Source: Marinobacter sp. HL-58 (GTDB taxonomy: Bacteria; Pseudomonadota; Gammaproteobacteria; Pseudomonadales; Oleiphilaceae). Taken from it: 64,000 bases of DNA. The notes below the pieces were generated by a model. That model was not told the DNA's origin. It worked only from the letters and a program-made list of their open reading frames with translations, and did not search any database. Position 1 is the stretch's first letter, and each line of letters starts with the position of its first letter. Location: contig NZ_LIHP01000017.1 in assembly GCF_001314605.1 (NCBI RefSeq), positions 111,184 through 175,183 of the forward strand. The letters run 5' to 3'. Of the stretch, positions 27,110-36,884 are shown in pieces. A program made the position numbers and the translations under genes.

Positions 27110-28987
27110 ATGCTGAACAAGTATCCACTCTGGAAAAATCTGATCATCCTGATTGCGCTCGCGATCGGGTTTATCTATGCCTTACCCAATGTGTTTCCTG
27201 ACGACTATGCCGTGCAGATTACCGGTGCCCGGAGCAGCACCGATGTTGATCAGAGAATCCTGGAAAGGGCGGTTGATGCGCTCGAAGCAGAGGGTATAGA
27301 GATCAAGGCTTCCGAGATGCAGGATCGGGATGCCCTGATCCGTTTGACCGGTGCCGAAGACCAGTTAAAGGCAAGGCCGATCGTCCAGGACGCACTTGGA
27401 CAGGATTATCTGGTAGCACTGAATATGTCTCCTTCCACCCCGGATTGGCTGAAAAGCCTGGGAGCCGGGCCCATGAAGCTGGGCCTGGATCTTCGAGGTG
27501 GTGTTCACTTCCTGCTGGAGGTGGATATGGAAACGGCGGTTGAGCAGCGCCTGGAGTCGATGTCGAGCCAGATCAAGCGGGAACTCCGGGATGAGCGCGT
27601 GCGTTATCGCGGCGGGGATGTTGAAGGTGATCGTTCCATTTCTCTTATCTTCCGCGATGAAGATTCCCGCAGTGAAGCCTTCAGCCTGGTCCGCGACCAG
27701 TACGACGAGTTCACCATGGACGAAGAGCAGGGTGAGGACGGCGAGTACCGTCTGGTTCTCACCCTGTCGGAATCGGAAATCCAGTCAATCCAGGACTACG
27801 CCATTGAGCAGAACCTGACCACCATACGGAATCGTGTCAACGAACTCGGGGTGGCGGAACCGCTTGTGCAGCGTCAGGGCGCGGACCGGATTATCGTCGA
27901 GCTGCCAGGTGTCCAGGATACCGCAGCCGCAAAACGTGTGCTTGGTGCCACCGCCAATCTGGAATTCCGCCTTGAGGCCCGGCAGGACGAGTCCACCGCC
28001 AACACTGAAAAGTTCGAGTTTCGTGACGAGCCCAATCGCGATGCCCGCCTCGAGCGTGATGTGATTGTCACCGGTGACAACGTTTCCAATGCCCAGCAGG
28101 CGTTCGACGAAAACGGCACGCCGCAGGTCAACATCAGCATGGACTCGGTGGGCGGTGACCTGATGAACCGGGCAACCCGCAATGCCATTGGTCGTCGCAT
28201 GGCGGTGCTGTTTATCGAGTACCGCACGGAAACGGAAGAAGTGGTTGAGGATGGCGAAACCAAGACCGTTGACAAACGGGTTGTAGAGAAAGGCATCATC
28301 AGCCTTGCAACAATCCAGTCGGCGTTGGGCAGCAGCTTCCGCATTACCGGGCTTGATTCAATTCCGGAAGCGTCGGAACTGGCACTGCTGCTGCGAGCGG
28401 GCTCCCTTGCCGCACCGATGTATTTTGTTCAGGAACGGACCATCGGCCCGAGCCTGGGGCAGAAGAACATAGATGCCGGCATGATGTCCGTGTTACTGGG
28501 CTTTGTGCTTGTGCTGGCTTACATGGCGATTTATTACCGTGGCTTCGGCATGATTGCCAACATTGCCCTGACACTTAACCTGACGCTGCTGGTTGCCTGT
28601 ATGTCGATTCTGTCAGCAACACTGACACTACCGGGTATAGCCGGTATTGTGCTGACAGTTGGTATAGCGGTCGACGCCAACGTGTTGATCTTCGAACGTA
28701 TAAGGGAAGAATTGAAGGCCGGGATACCACCACAGTCGGCCATTAATGCCGGTTACTCCCGGGCCTTTGTGTCAATTTTCGATGCCAATATAACCACCTT
28801 GTTGGTTGCGGTGATCCTGTTTGCCATGGGCTCCGGCCCGGTGAAAGGGTTCGCGATAACGCTGTCCATCGGTATTCTCACGTCGATGTTCACCGGGCTG
28901 ATGGTCAGTCGCAGCATCGTAAATCTCGTATACGGCGGTCGAAAGATCGAAAAGCTGTCGATCGGAGGGAAGCTGGCCAATGTCTGA
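27110..28987 (+). CDS. secD: Protein export membrane protein SecD
   Basis: The RND-type protein has 625 residues. A membrane helix near the N-terminus is followed by a large periplasmic region, with MKLGLDLRGGVHFLLEVDME (the conserved D1 signature) and the P1 head, and then five C-terminal helices containing GIVLTVGIAVDANVLIFERI. It uses the proton gradient to pull exported proteins into the periplasm. The 3' end overlaps secF by eight bases. Confidence 0.97.
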   Translation: MLNKYPLWKNLIILIALAIGFIYALPNVFPDDYAVQITGARSSTDVDQRILERAVDALEAEGIEIKASEMQDRDALIRLTGAEDQLKARPIVQDALGQDYLVALNMSPSTPDWLKSLGAGPMKLGLDLRGGVHFLLEVDMETAVEQRLESMSSQIKRELRDERVRYRGGDVEGDRSISLIFRDEDSRSEAFSLVRDQYDEFTMDEEQGEDGEYRLVLTLSESEIQSIQDYAIEQNLTTIRNRVNELGVAEPLVQRQGADRIIVELPGVQDTAAAKRVLGATANLEFRLEARQDESTANTEKFEFRDEPNRDARLERDVIVTGDNVSNAQQAFDENGTPQVNISMDSVGGDLMNRATRNAIGRRMAVLFIEYRTETEEVVEDGETKTVDKRVVEKGIISLATIQSALGSSFRITGLDSIPEASELALLLRAGSLAAPMYFVQERTIGPSLGQKNIDAGMMSVLLGFVLVLAYMAIYYRGFGMIANIALTLNLTLLVACMSILSATLTLPGIAGIVLTVGIAVDANVLIFERIREELKAGIPPQSAINAGYSRAFVSIFDANITTLLVAVILFAMGSGPVKGFAITLSIGILTSMFTGLMVSRSIVNLVYGGRKIEKLSIGGKLANV

Positions 28988-29936
28988 AGCTGAGAAGAAA
29001 CCAATTGATTTCATGGGCTTTCGGAAGATCGCTTCCGTTCTGTCCATTGCCCTGGTGGTCATTGCTATTGCACTGCTGGCGACACGTGGCCTGAATCTCG
29101 GGCTCGATTTTACCGGAGGCACTTCGGTAGAGGTTGAGTATCAGGAAGCGCCACCGCTGGACGATGTTCGTGAAACCCTTGAAGAGGCGGGGTACGAGAA
29201 GTTCGTGGTGCAGAATTTCGGTTCTGATACCACGGTTCTGGTGCGCTTGGCCGAGACTGGCAACGATGAGTTGGCTACAGAGGTAACCGAAGCTCTGAAA
29301 GCCTCCGGTGAAGAACTAGAACTGGTCAGTTCGGAGTTCGTTGGCTCCCAGGTGGGAGAAGAACTCAAGGAAGACAGTGGCCTGGGGATGTTGATCGCCC
29401 TGGCGGTTGTGCTGATCTATGTTGGCATGCGTTTCCAGTTCAAGTTTGGCATTGCCTCGGTGGTGCCGCTGGCCCACGACGTGATCATCGTGCTTGGCGT
29501 ATTTTCACTGTTCCAGTGGACATTCGACCTGAGCGTGCTGGCGGCACTGCTTGCGGTTATCGGCTATTCCCTCAACGACACCATCGTTGTGGCGGACCGG
29601 ATTCGCGAGAACTTCCGCAAGATGCGGGAGGGAGACTCCCAGCATGTGATCAATGAGTCTGTCCATCAGACCATCGGCCGGACCATCAATACATCCGGTA
29701 CCACGCTTGTGGTTCTTCTGGCTCTTTATTTCTTTGGTGGCGAGGCCATTAACAACTTTGCGGTGGCATTGATCATCGGCGTTGTGGTGGGTACCTATTC
29801 GTCCATTTACGTTGCCGCCAACATGCTGATCGCACTTGGTGTTGCCCGTGAGGATCTGATTGTGCCGCCGAAGGAAGGCCTGGCCGGGCAGGAACAGGAA
29901 GAAGAGCAACCACCCGAATGGCTTAACCGGATGTAA
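28980..29936 (+). CDS. secF: Protein export membrane protein SecF
   Basis: The 318-residue partner of SecD has the N-terminal helix, then GLNLGLDFTGGTSVEVEYQE (the D4 motif) and helices with AVIGYSLNDTIVVADRIREN, plus GTTLVVLLALYFFGGEAINN near the end. It is translationally coupled to secD through an eight-base overlap and is followed by a strong terminator, so yajC-secD-secF form one unit. Confidence 0.97.
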   Translation: MSEAEKKPIDFMGFRKIASVLSIALVVIAIALLATRGLNLGLDFTGGTSVEVEYQEAPPLDDVRETLEEAGYEKFVVQNFGSDTTVLVRLAETGNDELATEVTEALKASGEELELVSSEFVGSQVGEELKEDSGLGMLIALAVVLIYVGMRFQFKFGIASVVPLAHDVIIVLGVFSLFQWTFDLSVLAALLAVIGYSLNDTIVVADRIRENFRKMREGDSQHVINESVHQTIGRTINTSGTTLVVLLALYFFGGEAINNFAVALIIGVVVGTYSSIYVAANMLIALGVAREDLIVPPKEGLAGQEQEEEQPPEWLNRM

Positions 29937-29949
29937 TTCATTCAGGTAA

Positions 29950-29987
29950 AAAAAAGCCGCAACCCCGGAAGGTGTTGCGGCTTTTTT
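29950..29987. terminator. Bidirectional terminator between secF and suhB
   Basis: A perfect 14-bp stem (AAAAAAGCCGCAAC / GTTGCGGCTTTTTT) has a 10-base loop and T runs on both strands, placed between convergent genes. Confidence 0.93.
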
Positions 29988-30000
29988 GTGCCTGGCGGAA

Positions 30001-30810
30001 TCAGCGCGGCAAACGACCCCGGAACGGATGAAGGACTTTCAGAACTTCACGGAACAGCTTGGGGTTGGCAACAATGAGCTGTTTGGCCTTCTCGGTTGAA
30101 GGGTTGCCTGAGAAGTCGCCGGTCAGGGCGCCGGATTCCAGCGCCAGGGTAACGCCGATGGCAAGATCTGCTGGCTCCGGGCGGAATATAACCGCAGCGT
30201 CCAGATGGCCGGAAGCAACCCGGGCAATATCCAGTGCAACGCAACCGGCAGTGCGGAACATGCTGCTGTCGCGGGCCAGAAGGGAAGCCATTTCGCCCCA
30301 CATCAGCGGGTCATCTCCATGGCGGGTCTGGTCCAGCAGATTGCTGACCACGGCCGCGCGGTCGGCGTGCTTGACTTCGCTGGTGCGTACGCGCCGGCTG
30401 TTCAGGGCAGCGCCGTGACCACGGCTGGCGGAGTACTCTTCACCGGTGATCGGATTGATCAGCAGCAGATTCTCGGTGCGGTTGTTCTTTTTCTGCAGCA
30501 GTGCCAGTGCGAAATCCGGAATGCCACGCAAAAAGTTTTCACGCCCGAGTACGGGAAATATGTGCCAGCTCTTGTCATTGCCGTCGGCGTCCGCTTCGTT
30601 AAGCGGTGCGATCACGTGGTCCTTGTAGGCCTTTTCGAGCTGCTCGGAAAAATTGTCGTAAACCGACTGCTCGACGCGCTCCAGTTGCTTGCGGCGGTCT
30701 TCGCGGTCGCCATTGGGTTCCTGGCGTTCGAAGTGTGCTTTCAGATAGTCGGACCCCTGACGCGCGACGCGCAGGGCCATTTTAATAGCTGGTTGCATCT
30801 GAGTGTTCAT
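30001..30810 (-). CDS. suhB: SuhB ortholog with degenerate inositol monophosphatase active site
   Basis: The protein has about 269 residues and aligns through its length with SuhB: MQPAIKMALRVARQ at the start, SASRGHGAALNSRRVR in the middle, and GCVALDIARVASGHLDAA later. Its place beside trmJ-cysE-iscR is that of suhB in Pseudomonas. The metal-binding motif DPLDGT reads F85-P-V-L-G-R, losing both aspartates. The upstream GEE glutamate and the early VD aspartate are also gone. Only the last motif (PADLAIG for WDxAAG) keeps its aspartate. Phosphatase activity is therefore unlikely. In E. coli, SuhB also acts in rRNA antitermination without needing catalysis, which may be what is retained (inferred). 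The start could be 30810 or 30798. Confidence 0.85.
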   Translation of the reverse strand: MNTQMQPAIKMALRVARQGSDYLKAHFERQEPNGDREDRRKQLERVEQSVYDNFSEQLEKAYKDHVIAPLNEADADGNDKSWHIFPVLGRENFLRGIPDFALALLQKKNNRTENLLLINPITGEEYSASRGHGAALNSRRVRTSEVKHADRAAVVSNLLDQTRHGDDPLMWGEMASLLARDSSMFRTAGCVALDIARVASGHLDAAVIFRPEPADLAIGVTLALESGALTGDFSGNPSTEKAKQLIVANPKLFREVLKVLHPFRGRLPR

Positions 30811-30983
30811 TATCCGGGTGTGTGAAGGGCGCATAGCATATCAAAAACTGCCGTTGCTTGTACGTTTTTCGACTCCGCAATGTCACTGATGGCGCTGTAT
30901 CGGGGCTTTTCCGGAGAGGCAGGGCCGTGGTGAAATCTGCTATCATGCGCGCCTTTGCGGATTTCTGAAGAGATACGAGCGCC

Positions 30984-31838
30984 ATGCACAAGTCAGCGAT
31001 GCCCCAGGAGGGCACCGACACCTTTGACAACCAGATCAGGATCGTTCTGGTTGAAACCTCTCATTCCGGCAATATCGGAGCCGTTGCGAGGGCGATGAAA
31101 AACATGGCGCTGGGTAGTCTCTGGCTGGTCAATCCGGCGTCTTTCCCGGATGAAACGTCTTATGCCCGTGCGGCGGGCGCCTCGGATGTTCTGGATAATG
31201 CGCGGGTTGTCGCTTCGCTTGATGAAGCGATTGCCGACTGCGTCTGTGTGATGGGTACCAGTGCCCGTGGCCGCAAGGTACCCTGGCCGGTTATTGCACC
31301 TCCGGATGCCGCAGCAAAGGCAGCGGAGCATTCCGGTGCCGGGCCGGTAGCCCTGGTATTCGGCCGCGAGAATCATGGTCTGAGTAACGAGGAGTTGCAG
31401 CGCTGCCACTTCCACATCCATATTCCTTCGAATCCTGACTACAGTTCCCTGAATCTTTCCATGGCGGTTCAGGTGATGTGTTATGAATTGCGCATGCATT
31501 ATCTGCGTGGGCTTGAAGGTGGCGACGGCAGCCCATATCTCAAGCCCATGGCGGCGCCCGGTGACCCGGGCTGGGATGTGCCTCCGGCACCGGTCCGGGA
31601 TGTCGAGGGTTTCTTCGAGCACCTCGAACAGGTTCTGGTGGACGTTGATTTCCATCGCCGTGAGAAGCCCGGTCTGCTGATGACGCGGTTGCGCCGCCTG
31701 TTCCAGAGAGCGAAACTGGATCAGACGGAAATCAGCATTCTTCGGGGCGTCCTGACAGCTGTGCAGAAAACCGCTGGCAGGGACAGCACCGGATCAACAA
31801 CTTCAAAGGCTGGTTCCACAGCCGGTGAACAGGAATAG
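30984..31838 (+). CDS. trmJ: tRNA (cytidine/uridine-32-2'-O)-methyltransferase
   Basis: The 284-residue SPOUT enzyme methylates the 2'-OH of nucleotide 32 in several tRNAs. The N-terminal [20 protein letters not shown] matches motif 1 with the catalytic-region Asn and Arg; the knot motifs are [17 protein letters not shown] and [22 protein letters not shown]-terminal extension of about 100 residues is helical. It is transcribed divergently from suhB and followed 4 bases later by cysE. Confidence 0.95.
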   Translation: MHKSAMPQEGTDTFDNQIRIVLVETSHSGNIGAVARAMKNMALGSLWLVNPASFPDETSYARAAGASDVLDNARVVASLDEAIADCVCVMGTSARGRKVPWPVIAPPDAAAKAAEHSGAGPVALVFGRENHGLSNEELQRCHFHIHIPSNPDYSSLNLSMAVQVMCYELRMHYLRGLEGGDGSPYLKPMAAPGDPGWDVPPAPVRDVEGFFEHLEQVLVDVDFHRREKPGLLMTRLRRLFQRAKLDQTEISILRGVLTAVQKTAGRDSTGSTTSKAGSTAGEQE

Positions 31839-31842
31839 GGTT

Positions 31843-32616
31843 ATGTTTCAACGATTAAGGGAAGATGTGAACAGTGTGTTTCATCGCGATCCCGCAGCTC
31901 GTAACACCTTTGAGGTTCTGACCAACTACCCGGGCCTTCATGCTCTCCTGTGTCACCGGTTCTCCCACTGGCTGTGGAATCTCGGGCTCAAGTGGCTGGC
32001 CCGTACCTTCTCGACGATTGCCCGGTGGCTGACGGGTATCGAGATCCATCCCGGCGCCACCATCGGCCGTCGCTTCTTTATTGATCACGGTATGGGTGTG
32101 GTCATTGGGGAAACCACGGTAATTGGCGACGACGTGACGCTTTACCAGGGCGTAACCCTGGGCGGCACCAGCTGGAACAAGGGCAAGCGGCATCCCACGT
32201 TGGGCGATGGTGTTGTAGTGGGAGCCGGTGCGAAGATTCTCGGGCCATTCGAGGTTGGGGCCGGCGCGAAAATCGGCTCCAATTCGGTGGTCACCAAGGC
32301 GGTTCCGGAGGGGGCTACCGTGGTTGGTATTCCCGGACGTGTGGTGGTCAAACGTAAGGATGAAGACAGCGTTCGCCGCAAGGAAATGGAAGAGCGCATG
32401 GGGTTCGATGCCTATGGTGTGACCGAAGAGATGCCGGATCCCGTTGCCCGCGCCATGCGCAGCCTGCTGGATCACATGCATGCGGTAGACGACCGGATCG
32501 AGAATATGTGCAAGGCACTCAGGAAGGTGAACAGTGAGTATCAGAACGGAGAACTGCCGCCATTGCACGAGGAGGATTTTGACTGCGTGCGGGACGATGA
32601 GCCCACCCAGCGGTGA
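31843..32616 (+). CDS. cysE: Serine O-acetyltransferase
   Basis: The enzyme has 257 residues and makes O-acetylserine from serine and acetyl-CoA, the committed step of cysteine synthesis. The left-handed beta-helix hexapeptide repeats ([37 protein letters not shown]) and the [17 protein letters not shown] stretch are clear; the catalytic histidine lies in [11 protein letters not shown] 31843 follows AGGAATAGGG directly after trmJ. Cysteine is the sulfur source for IscS, encoded nearby. Confidence 0.96.
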   Translation: MFQRLREDVNSVFHRDPAARNTFEVLTNYPGLHALLCHRFSHWLWNLGLKWLARTFSTIARWLTGIEIHPGATIGRRFFIDHGMGVVIGETTVIGDDVTLYQGVTLGGTSWNKGKRHPTLGDGVVVGAGAKILGPFEVGAGAKIGSNSVVTKAVPEGATVVGIPGRVVVKRKDEDSVRRKEMEERMGFDAYGVTEEMPDPVARAMRSLLDHMHAVDDRIENMCKALRKVNSEYQNGELPPLHEEDFDCVRDDEPTQR

Positions 32617-32649
32617 ATACTTGACTGAAATGGTAGGTCAATTCATACT
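32617..32649 (+). promoter_or_regulatory. iscR promoter with overlapping IscR type 1 site
   Basis: TTGACT (32621-32626) and CATACT (32644-32649) are 17 bases apart. The 25 bases from 32617 match the E. coli IscR type 1 consensus at about 20 positions, with the left half ATACTTGACT intact. The site covers the -35 box, fitting repression by [2Fe-2S]-IscR (inferred from E. coli). Confidence 0.75.
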
Positions 32650-32693
32650 CGGCTCTGTTAAAGCCTAATCAATCCCTGACCGGGGCTGACATT

Positions 32694-33191
32694 ATGAGAC
32701 TGACTACCAAAGGCCGCTACGCGGTGACGGCTATGCTGGATCTGGCCCTTCACGGGGACCAGGGGCCGGTCAGTCTGGCAGATATTTCTGCCCGGCAGGA
32801 GATTTCCCTCTCGTATCTCGAGCAGTTGTTTTCCCGCCTCCGCCGTCACAAGCTGGTGACCAGTATCCGGGGGCCAGGTGGTGGCTACCGGCTGAGCCGC
32901 GAACCCGATGCCGTCTTTATCGCGGAGGTCGTGGATGCGGTCAGCGAATCCCTGGATACCACCCGGTGCGGTAACAAGGGTGATTGCCAGAATGGCGAGA
33001 AATGCCTGACCCACCATCTGTGGTCTGATCTCAGTGAGCAGATCCATCAGTTTCTGAGCGACATCAGCCTCGGTGACCTGATGAGGAAGCGGGAGATCCA
33101 GGTGGTTGCCAGTCGGCAGAACAGGCGCCATTCCGAAGGCGATTCACAGACGATTAACACCGAGCGCCTCACGGATCAGGCGCCGGCCTGA
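32694..33191 (+). CDS. iscR: Fe-S cluster-sensing Rrf2 regulator IscR
   Basis: The 165-residue winged-helix regulator starts [20 protein letters not shown], the conserved IscR N-terminus. The recognition region is [20 protein letters not shown]. The cluster ligands are all present at the E. coli positions: Cys92, Cys98, Cys104 and His107 (in [20 protein letters not shown]). A matching type 1 site lies over its own promoter, so autorepression is likely. It precedes iscS; no scaffold genes follow. Confidence 0.97.
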   Translation: MRLTTKGRYAVTAMLDLALHGDQGPVSLADISARQEISLSYLEQLFSRLRRHKLVTSIRGPGGGYRLSREPDAVFIAEVVDAVSESLDTTRCGNKGDCQNGEKCLTHHLWSDLSEQIHQFLSDISLGDLMRKREIQVVASRQNRRHSEGDSQTINTERLTDQAPA

Positions 33192-33211
33192 ACGAAGTTC
33201 CTGAAAATCCT

Positions 33212-34360
33212 ATGAAAAAGCCTGTCTACATGGATTATGCGGCGACAACGCCCGTGGATCCTGTTGTTGCCGAAGAAATGTGCAAATACCTCACGCTCGA
33301 TGGCGTTTTCGGTAATCCCGCTTCCCGTACCCATGCCTATGGCTGGCAGGCTGAGGCCGCCGTTGAGGGTGCCCGCCGGCAGGTTGCCGGTCTCATTCAT
33401 GCTGATCCACGGGAAATTGTCTGGACATCCGGCGCCACGGAATCCGATAACCTGGCCATCAAGGGCGCAGTGGCCGGTCGTGACAACCCCCATATTGTGA
33501 CCTCTGTCGTTGAGCACAAGGCGGTTCTGGATACCTGTAAATGGCTGGAACAGCAGGGTGTCAGTGTTACCTGGCTCAAACCGGGGAGTGATGGGCGTAT
33601 TGCACCGGATCAGGTGGCAAGCGCACTCCGGGATAATACGGTGCTGGTAAGCCTGATGATGGTGAATAACGAGCTGGGCTGTCAGACTGACGTCGCTGCG
33701 ATAGGCACCCTGTTGCGCGAGCGCGGCGTGCTCTTTCATGTGGATGCGGCCCAGGCAGCCGGTAAAACCGAAGTGGATGTCAGCACTGCGCCGGTTGATC
33801 TGCTTTCCTTGTCTGGCCACAAGGTATATGGCCCGAAAGGTATCGGGGCGCTTTATGTCCGCCGCTCGCCGGATGTGCGGATCGAGGCCCAGATTCACGG
33901 TGGCGGTCACGAGCGGGGAATGCGCTCTGGTACCTTGCCAACCCACCAGATCGTGGGCATGGGTAAGGCATTTGAGCTGGCCAGTGAACTGCTTGAGCAG
34001 GACAAGGCCTTGCTGGAAGACCTGCGCCATCGCTTTCTGCAAGGGCTTGAAAGCCTTGATGGCGTGGCGCTTAACGGCAGTGACCGGCACCGGGTTCCGG
34101 GCATTATCAACCTGTCATTCGACGGAGTGGATGCGGAGTCACTGATGCTGGGGCTGAGGGAGCTGGCAGTTTCATCCGGCTCTGCCTGTGCCTCGGCGAC
34201 CATCGAGCCGTCATTTGTGCTGAAAGGTATCGGGCTGGATGATGAGCAGGCTCACCGGGCCCTCCGGTTTTCTTTCGGGCGTTTTTCCACACCGGAGGAG
34301 GTTGACTTCGCTGCTGCGCAAATCGTTGACGTTGTTACCCGTCTCCGTTCAGTGCGGTAG
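33212..34360 (+). CDS. iscS: Cysteine desulfurase IscS, without the IscU-docking tail
   Basis: The 382-residue PLP enzyme removes sulfur from cysteine for Fe-S clusters, thiolated tRNA and other cofactors. The PLP lysine is in [13 protein letters not shown], the substrate region in [15 protein letters not shown], and the mobile catalytic cysteine in [14 protein letters not shown]. The chain ends at VVTRLRSVR, where E. coli IscS (404 residues) continues about 20 residues that help dock IscU. Downstream comes ndk; iscU, iscA, hscB, hscA and fdx are absent here. The start follows weakly, 20 bases after iscR. Confidence 0.95.
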   Translation: MKKPVYMDYAATTPVDPVVAEEMCKYLTLDGVFGNPASRTHAYGWQAEAAVEGARRQVAGLIHADPREIVWTSGATESDNLAIKGAVAGRDNPHIVTSVVEHKAVLDTCKWLEQQGVSVTWLKPGSDGRIAPDQVASALRDNTVLVSLMMVNNELGCQTDVAAIGTLLRERGVLFHVDAAQAAGKTEVDVSTAPVDLLSLSGHKVYGPKGIGALYVRRSPDVRIEAQIHGGGHERGMRSGTLPTHQIVGMGKAFELASELLEQDKALLEDLRHRFLQGLESLDGVALNGSDRHRVPGIINLSFDGVDAESLMLGLRELAVSSGSACASATIEPSFVLKGIGLDDEQAHRALRFSFGRFSTPEEVDFAAAQIVDVVTRLRSVR

Positions 34361-34380
34361 GCAGTTGCCTCCGGACTGCG

Positions 34381-34386
34381 TATAAT
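34381..34386 (+). promoter_or_regulatory. Candidate -10 box for ndk
   Basis: A perfect TATAAT lies 42 bases before the ndk start, but no good -35 box is found at the proper distance. It suggests that ndk can be transcribed apart from iscRS. Confidence 0.35.
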
Positions 34387-34427
34387 CCCAACCCTGAAAT
34401 TTTTCTGAACCTGAATGGAGACAGATC

Positions 34428-34856
34428 ATGGCAAATGAGCGCACGCTCTCGATTATCAAGCCCGACGCAGTTGCAAAAAATGTGATCGGTGAGATTTACA
34501 CCCGTTTTGAAAAGGCAGGCCTGACCATTGTTGCCGCGAAGATGATGCATCTGACCCAGGAGCAGGCGGAAGGTTTCTATGCCGAGCACAGGGAGCGTCC
34601 GTTTTTCAATGACCTGGTTGCGTTCATGACATCCGGGCCGGTCGTTGTTCAGGTTCTGGAAGGTGAAGGTGCTATCCTGAAAAACCGTGACCTGATGGGC
34701 GCTACCAACCCGAAAGAAGCCGAAGCCGGCACCATCCGCGCCGATTTCGCATCGTCCATCGATGCCAACGCCGTTCACGGTTCAGATTCCGCTGCTTCAG
34801 CAGAGCGTGAAATCGCGTACTTTTTCAACGACAGCGAAATCTGCCCGAGGGGCTGA
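34428..34856 (+). CDS. ndk: Nucleoside diphosphate kinase
   Basis: The 142-residue enzyme passes phosphate between NTPs and NDPs. It begins [20 protein letters not shown]; the catalytic histidine is in [20 protein letters not shown], and the [17 protein letters not shown] segment is typical. It is homotetrameric or hexameric in the family. It lies between iscS and rlmN; in Pseudomonas the complete isc operon stands between iscS and ndk. Confidence 0.97.
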   Translation: MANERTLSIIKPDAVAKNVIGEIYTRFEKAGLTIVAAKMMHLTQEQAEGFYAEHRERPFFNDLVAFMTSGPVVVQVLEGEGAILKNRDLMGATNPKEAEAGTIRADFASSIDANAVHGSDSAASAEREIAYFFNDSEICPRG

Positions 34857-34866
34857 GTTCACTGTC

Positions 34867-34892
34867 CCGGGCCGGAAGCAGTTCCGGCCCGG
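34867..34892 (+). terminator. GC-rich stem-loop between ndk and rlmN
   Basis: A perfect 11-bp stem (CCGGGCCGGAA / TTCCGGCCCGG) with a 4-base loop follows the ndk stop by ten bases. No T run follows, so it may be an RNA-stabilising or processing element as well as a terminator. Confidence 0.5.
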
Positions 34893-34918
34893 ATTGGTTA
34901 TCTGATCGAGGTTATTCA

Positions 34919-36031
34919 ATGACAGCTGTTGCTGAGAAAACCAACCTTCTGGGAATGCCGAAGGCCAAGATGGAGGCTTTCTTCGAATCCCTGGGGGAGA
35001 AGCGTTTCCGTGCAACACAGGTGTTGCAGTGGATTCATCAGCGAGGTGCCGATGACTTCGATCAAATGACCAATATGAGCAAGGTGCTGCGGGAAAAGCT
35101 GAAGGAAGTGGCCGAGATTCGCGGGCCCGAGGTGGTCTACGATGAGTCGTCAAAGGATGGCACCCGCAAGTGGGTCATGCGCATGGATAACGGCAACAGT
35201 GTCGAAACCGTGCTGATTCCCGACGGTGAGCGCGGTACCTTGTGCGTTTCCTCCCAGATTGGCTGCAGCCTGGATTGCACATTCTGTTCAACCGGCAAGC
35301 GTGGGTTCAACCGTAATCTGACCGCGGCCGAGATCATCGGCCAGGTTTGGGTGGCCCGCAAGGCATTCATGCCGTTCGAGCCCGGCCCGGATCGTCCGAT
35401 CACCAATGTGGTGATGATGGGTATGGGAGAGCCGCTGCTGAATTTCGACAACGTGGTCGATGCCATGAACCTGATGATGGAAGACCTGGCCTACGGTATT
35501 TCCAAACGGCGGGTTACGGTGAGTACCTCGGGGGTGGTTCCGGCGCTGGATCGGTTGGGGGAAGTTACCGATGTTTCACTGGCCATTTCACTTCATGCCC
35601 CCAATGATGAACTGCGTAACCAATTGGTACCGCTGAATAAAAAGTACCCGATTGCGGAATTGCTGGCGGCAACACGGCGCTATCTGGCGCGTCTGCCAGA
35701 CAAGCGAAAGGCCACCATCGAGTATACGGTGATTGAAGGTGTGAACGACCAGCCGGAGCATGCGCGGGAGCTGGCGGTGGTTTTGCGGGGGCTGCCCTGC
35801 AAGATCAACCTGATACCATTCAACCCGTTTCCGGAGAGCGATTTCCGGCGGCCGAGCATGAATGCCACCCGTCGTTTCCAGGCGGTCCTGAACGAGGCAG
35901 GCTATATTGCAACCGTAAGGACTACCCGAGGGGATGATATTGATGCCGCTTGCGGACAACTCGTTGGCCGGGTAGAAGACCGGACCAGGAGGAGTCAGCG
36001 TTACATACAGGTGCACCAGGTCAGTCCATGA
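34919..36031 (+). CDS. rlmN: Dual-specificity RNA methyltransferase RlmN
   Basis: The 370-residue radical SAM enzyme methylates C2 of A2503 in 23S rRNA and A37 in some tRNAs. The cluster motif is [14 protein letters not shown] (C-x3-C-x2-C). The methylated cysteine lies near the C-terminus in [12 protein letters not shown]. The N-terminal helical domain has [17 protein letters not shown] loop [17 protein letters not shown] is also typical. It is followed by pilF, as in Pseudomonas. Confidence 0.96.
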   Translation: MTAVAEKTNLLGMPKAKMEAFFESLGEKRFRATQVLQWIHQRGADDFDQMTNMSKVLREKLKEVAEIRGPEVVYDESSKDGTRKWVMRMDNGNSVETVLIPDGERGTLCVSSQIGCSLDCTFCSTGKRGFNRNLTAAEIIGQVWVARKAFMPFEPGPDRPITNVVMMGMGEPLLNFDNVVDAMNLMMEDLAYGISKRRVTVSTSGVVPALDRLGEVTDVSLAISLHAPNDELRNQLVPLNKKYPIAELLAATRRYLARLPDKRKATIEYTVIEGVNDQPEHARELAVVLRGLPCKINLIPFNPFPESDFRRPSMNATRRFQAVLNEAGYIATVRTTRGDDIDAACGQLVGRVEDRTRRSQRYIQVHQVSP

Positions 36032-36077
36032 ATCCGGGTGAGGCTCTCACCCCCGAATACGAGAGGAATCGCCAACT

Positions 36078-36884
36078 GTGACATCTGAACCAGTGACTAA
36101 GGTACGGGCTGTATTTGCCATGGTATTGCTGGCATTGCTGGTCACAGGCTGTGTGACCAACACCGATAGCCGGTTCGCCCGGGAAGCCGATCGCGACAAG
36201 GCGGTCAAGAATTACGTTGAGTTGGCAACGGCTTATATCGGTCAGGACAACACAGATCGGGCGCGGAATCACCTCGACCGTGCCCTGGAACTTGACCCGG
36301 ACAACCCGGGTGCTCTGGCCGCCATGGGCATGGTGTATCAATCGGAGGGCGAGCCGGAACTGGCAGAGCGATCCTTCAAGGATGCCCTGAGCAGTGATTC
36401 GGACTACACCCGTGGGCGGGTCTACTATGGCGCCTTTCTCTACAGTGAACGTCGGTTTGAAGATGCCCGCGACCAGTTCCTCGCTGCGTCCAGAGATACG
36501 GGTTACGGTGAAAGGGCATCGGTATTTTTCAATCTCGGGCTTACCGAGGAGCGGGTAGATAATCTTGAGGGCGCAATCAAGGCCTATCGTCGTGCGGTCG
36601 AGTTGTCCCGCGGCGACGCCAGGTCGCTGCTCGCGTTATCTCGCACACTGGTAGAGTCGGGTGAATATCAGGCGGCGTCCCGCCACTACAGTCGCCTTAT
36701 GTCCCTGATGCAGCGGAACAGAAACCTTCGCCATTCACCGGAAAGCCTTTATACCGGAATTCGTATTGCTAACCATTTCGGTGACCGGGATCAGGCATCA
36801 AGTCTCGGATTGCAGCTGAAGAACAACTTTCCGAACTCTGTCGAATATCAACAATACAGGGTGATGACGTCAAATGGACAGTGA
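36078..36884 (+). CDS. pilF: Type IV pilus biogenesis/stability lipoprotein PilF (PilW)
   Basis: The precursor has 268 residues with a lipoprotein signal ending LLVTG-C and about six TPR repeats (for example NYVELATAYIGQDNTDRARN, ASVFFNLGLTEERVDNLEGA). In Pseudomonas, PilF guides the secretin PilQ to the outer membrane. The start is GTG at 36078, preceded by GAGAGGAA. The 3' end overlaps rodZ by 11 bases. Confidence 0.9.
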   Translation: MTSEPVTKVRAVFAMVLLALLVTGCVTNTDSRFAREADRDKAVKNYVELATAYIGQDNTDRARNHLDRALELDPDNPGALAAMGMVYQSEGEPELAERSFKDALSSDSDYTRGRVYYGAFLYSERRFEDARDQFLAASRDTGYGERASVFFNLGLTEERVDNLEGAIKAYRRAVELSRGDARSLLALSRTLVESGEYQAASRHYSRLMSLMQRNRNLRHSPESLYTGIRIANHFGDRDQASSLGLQLKNNFPNSVEYQQYRVMTSNGQ

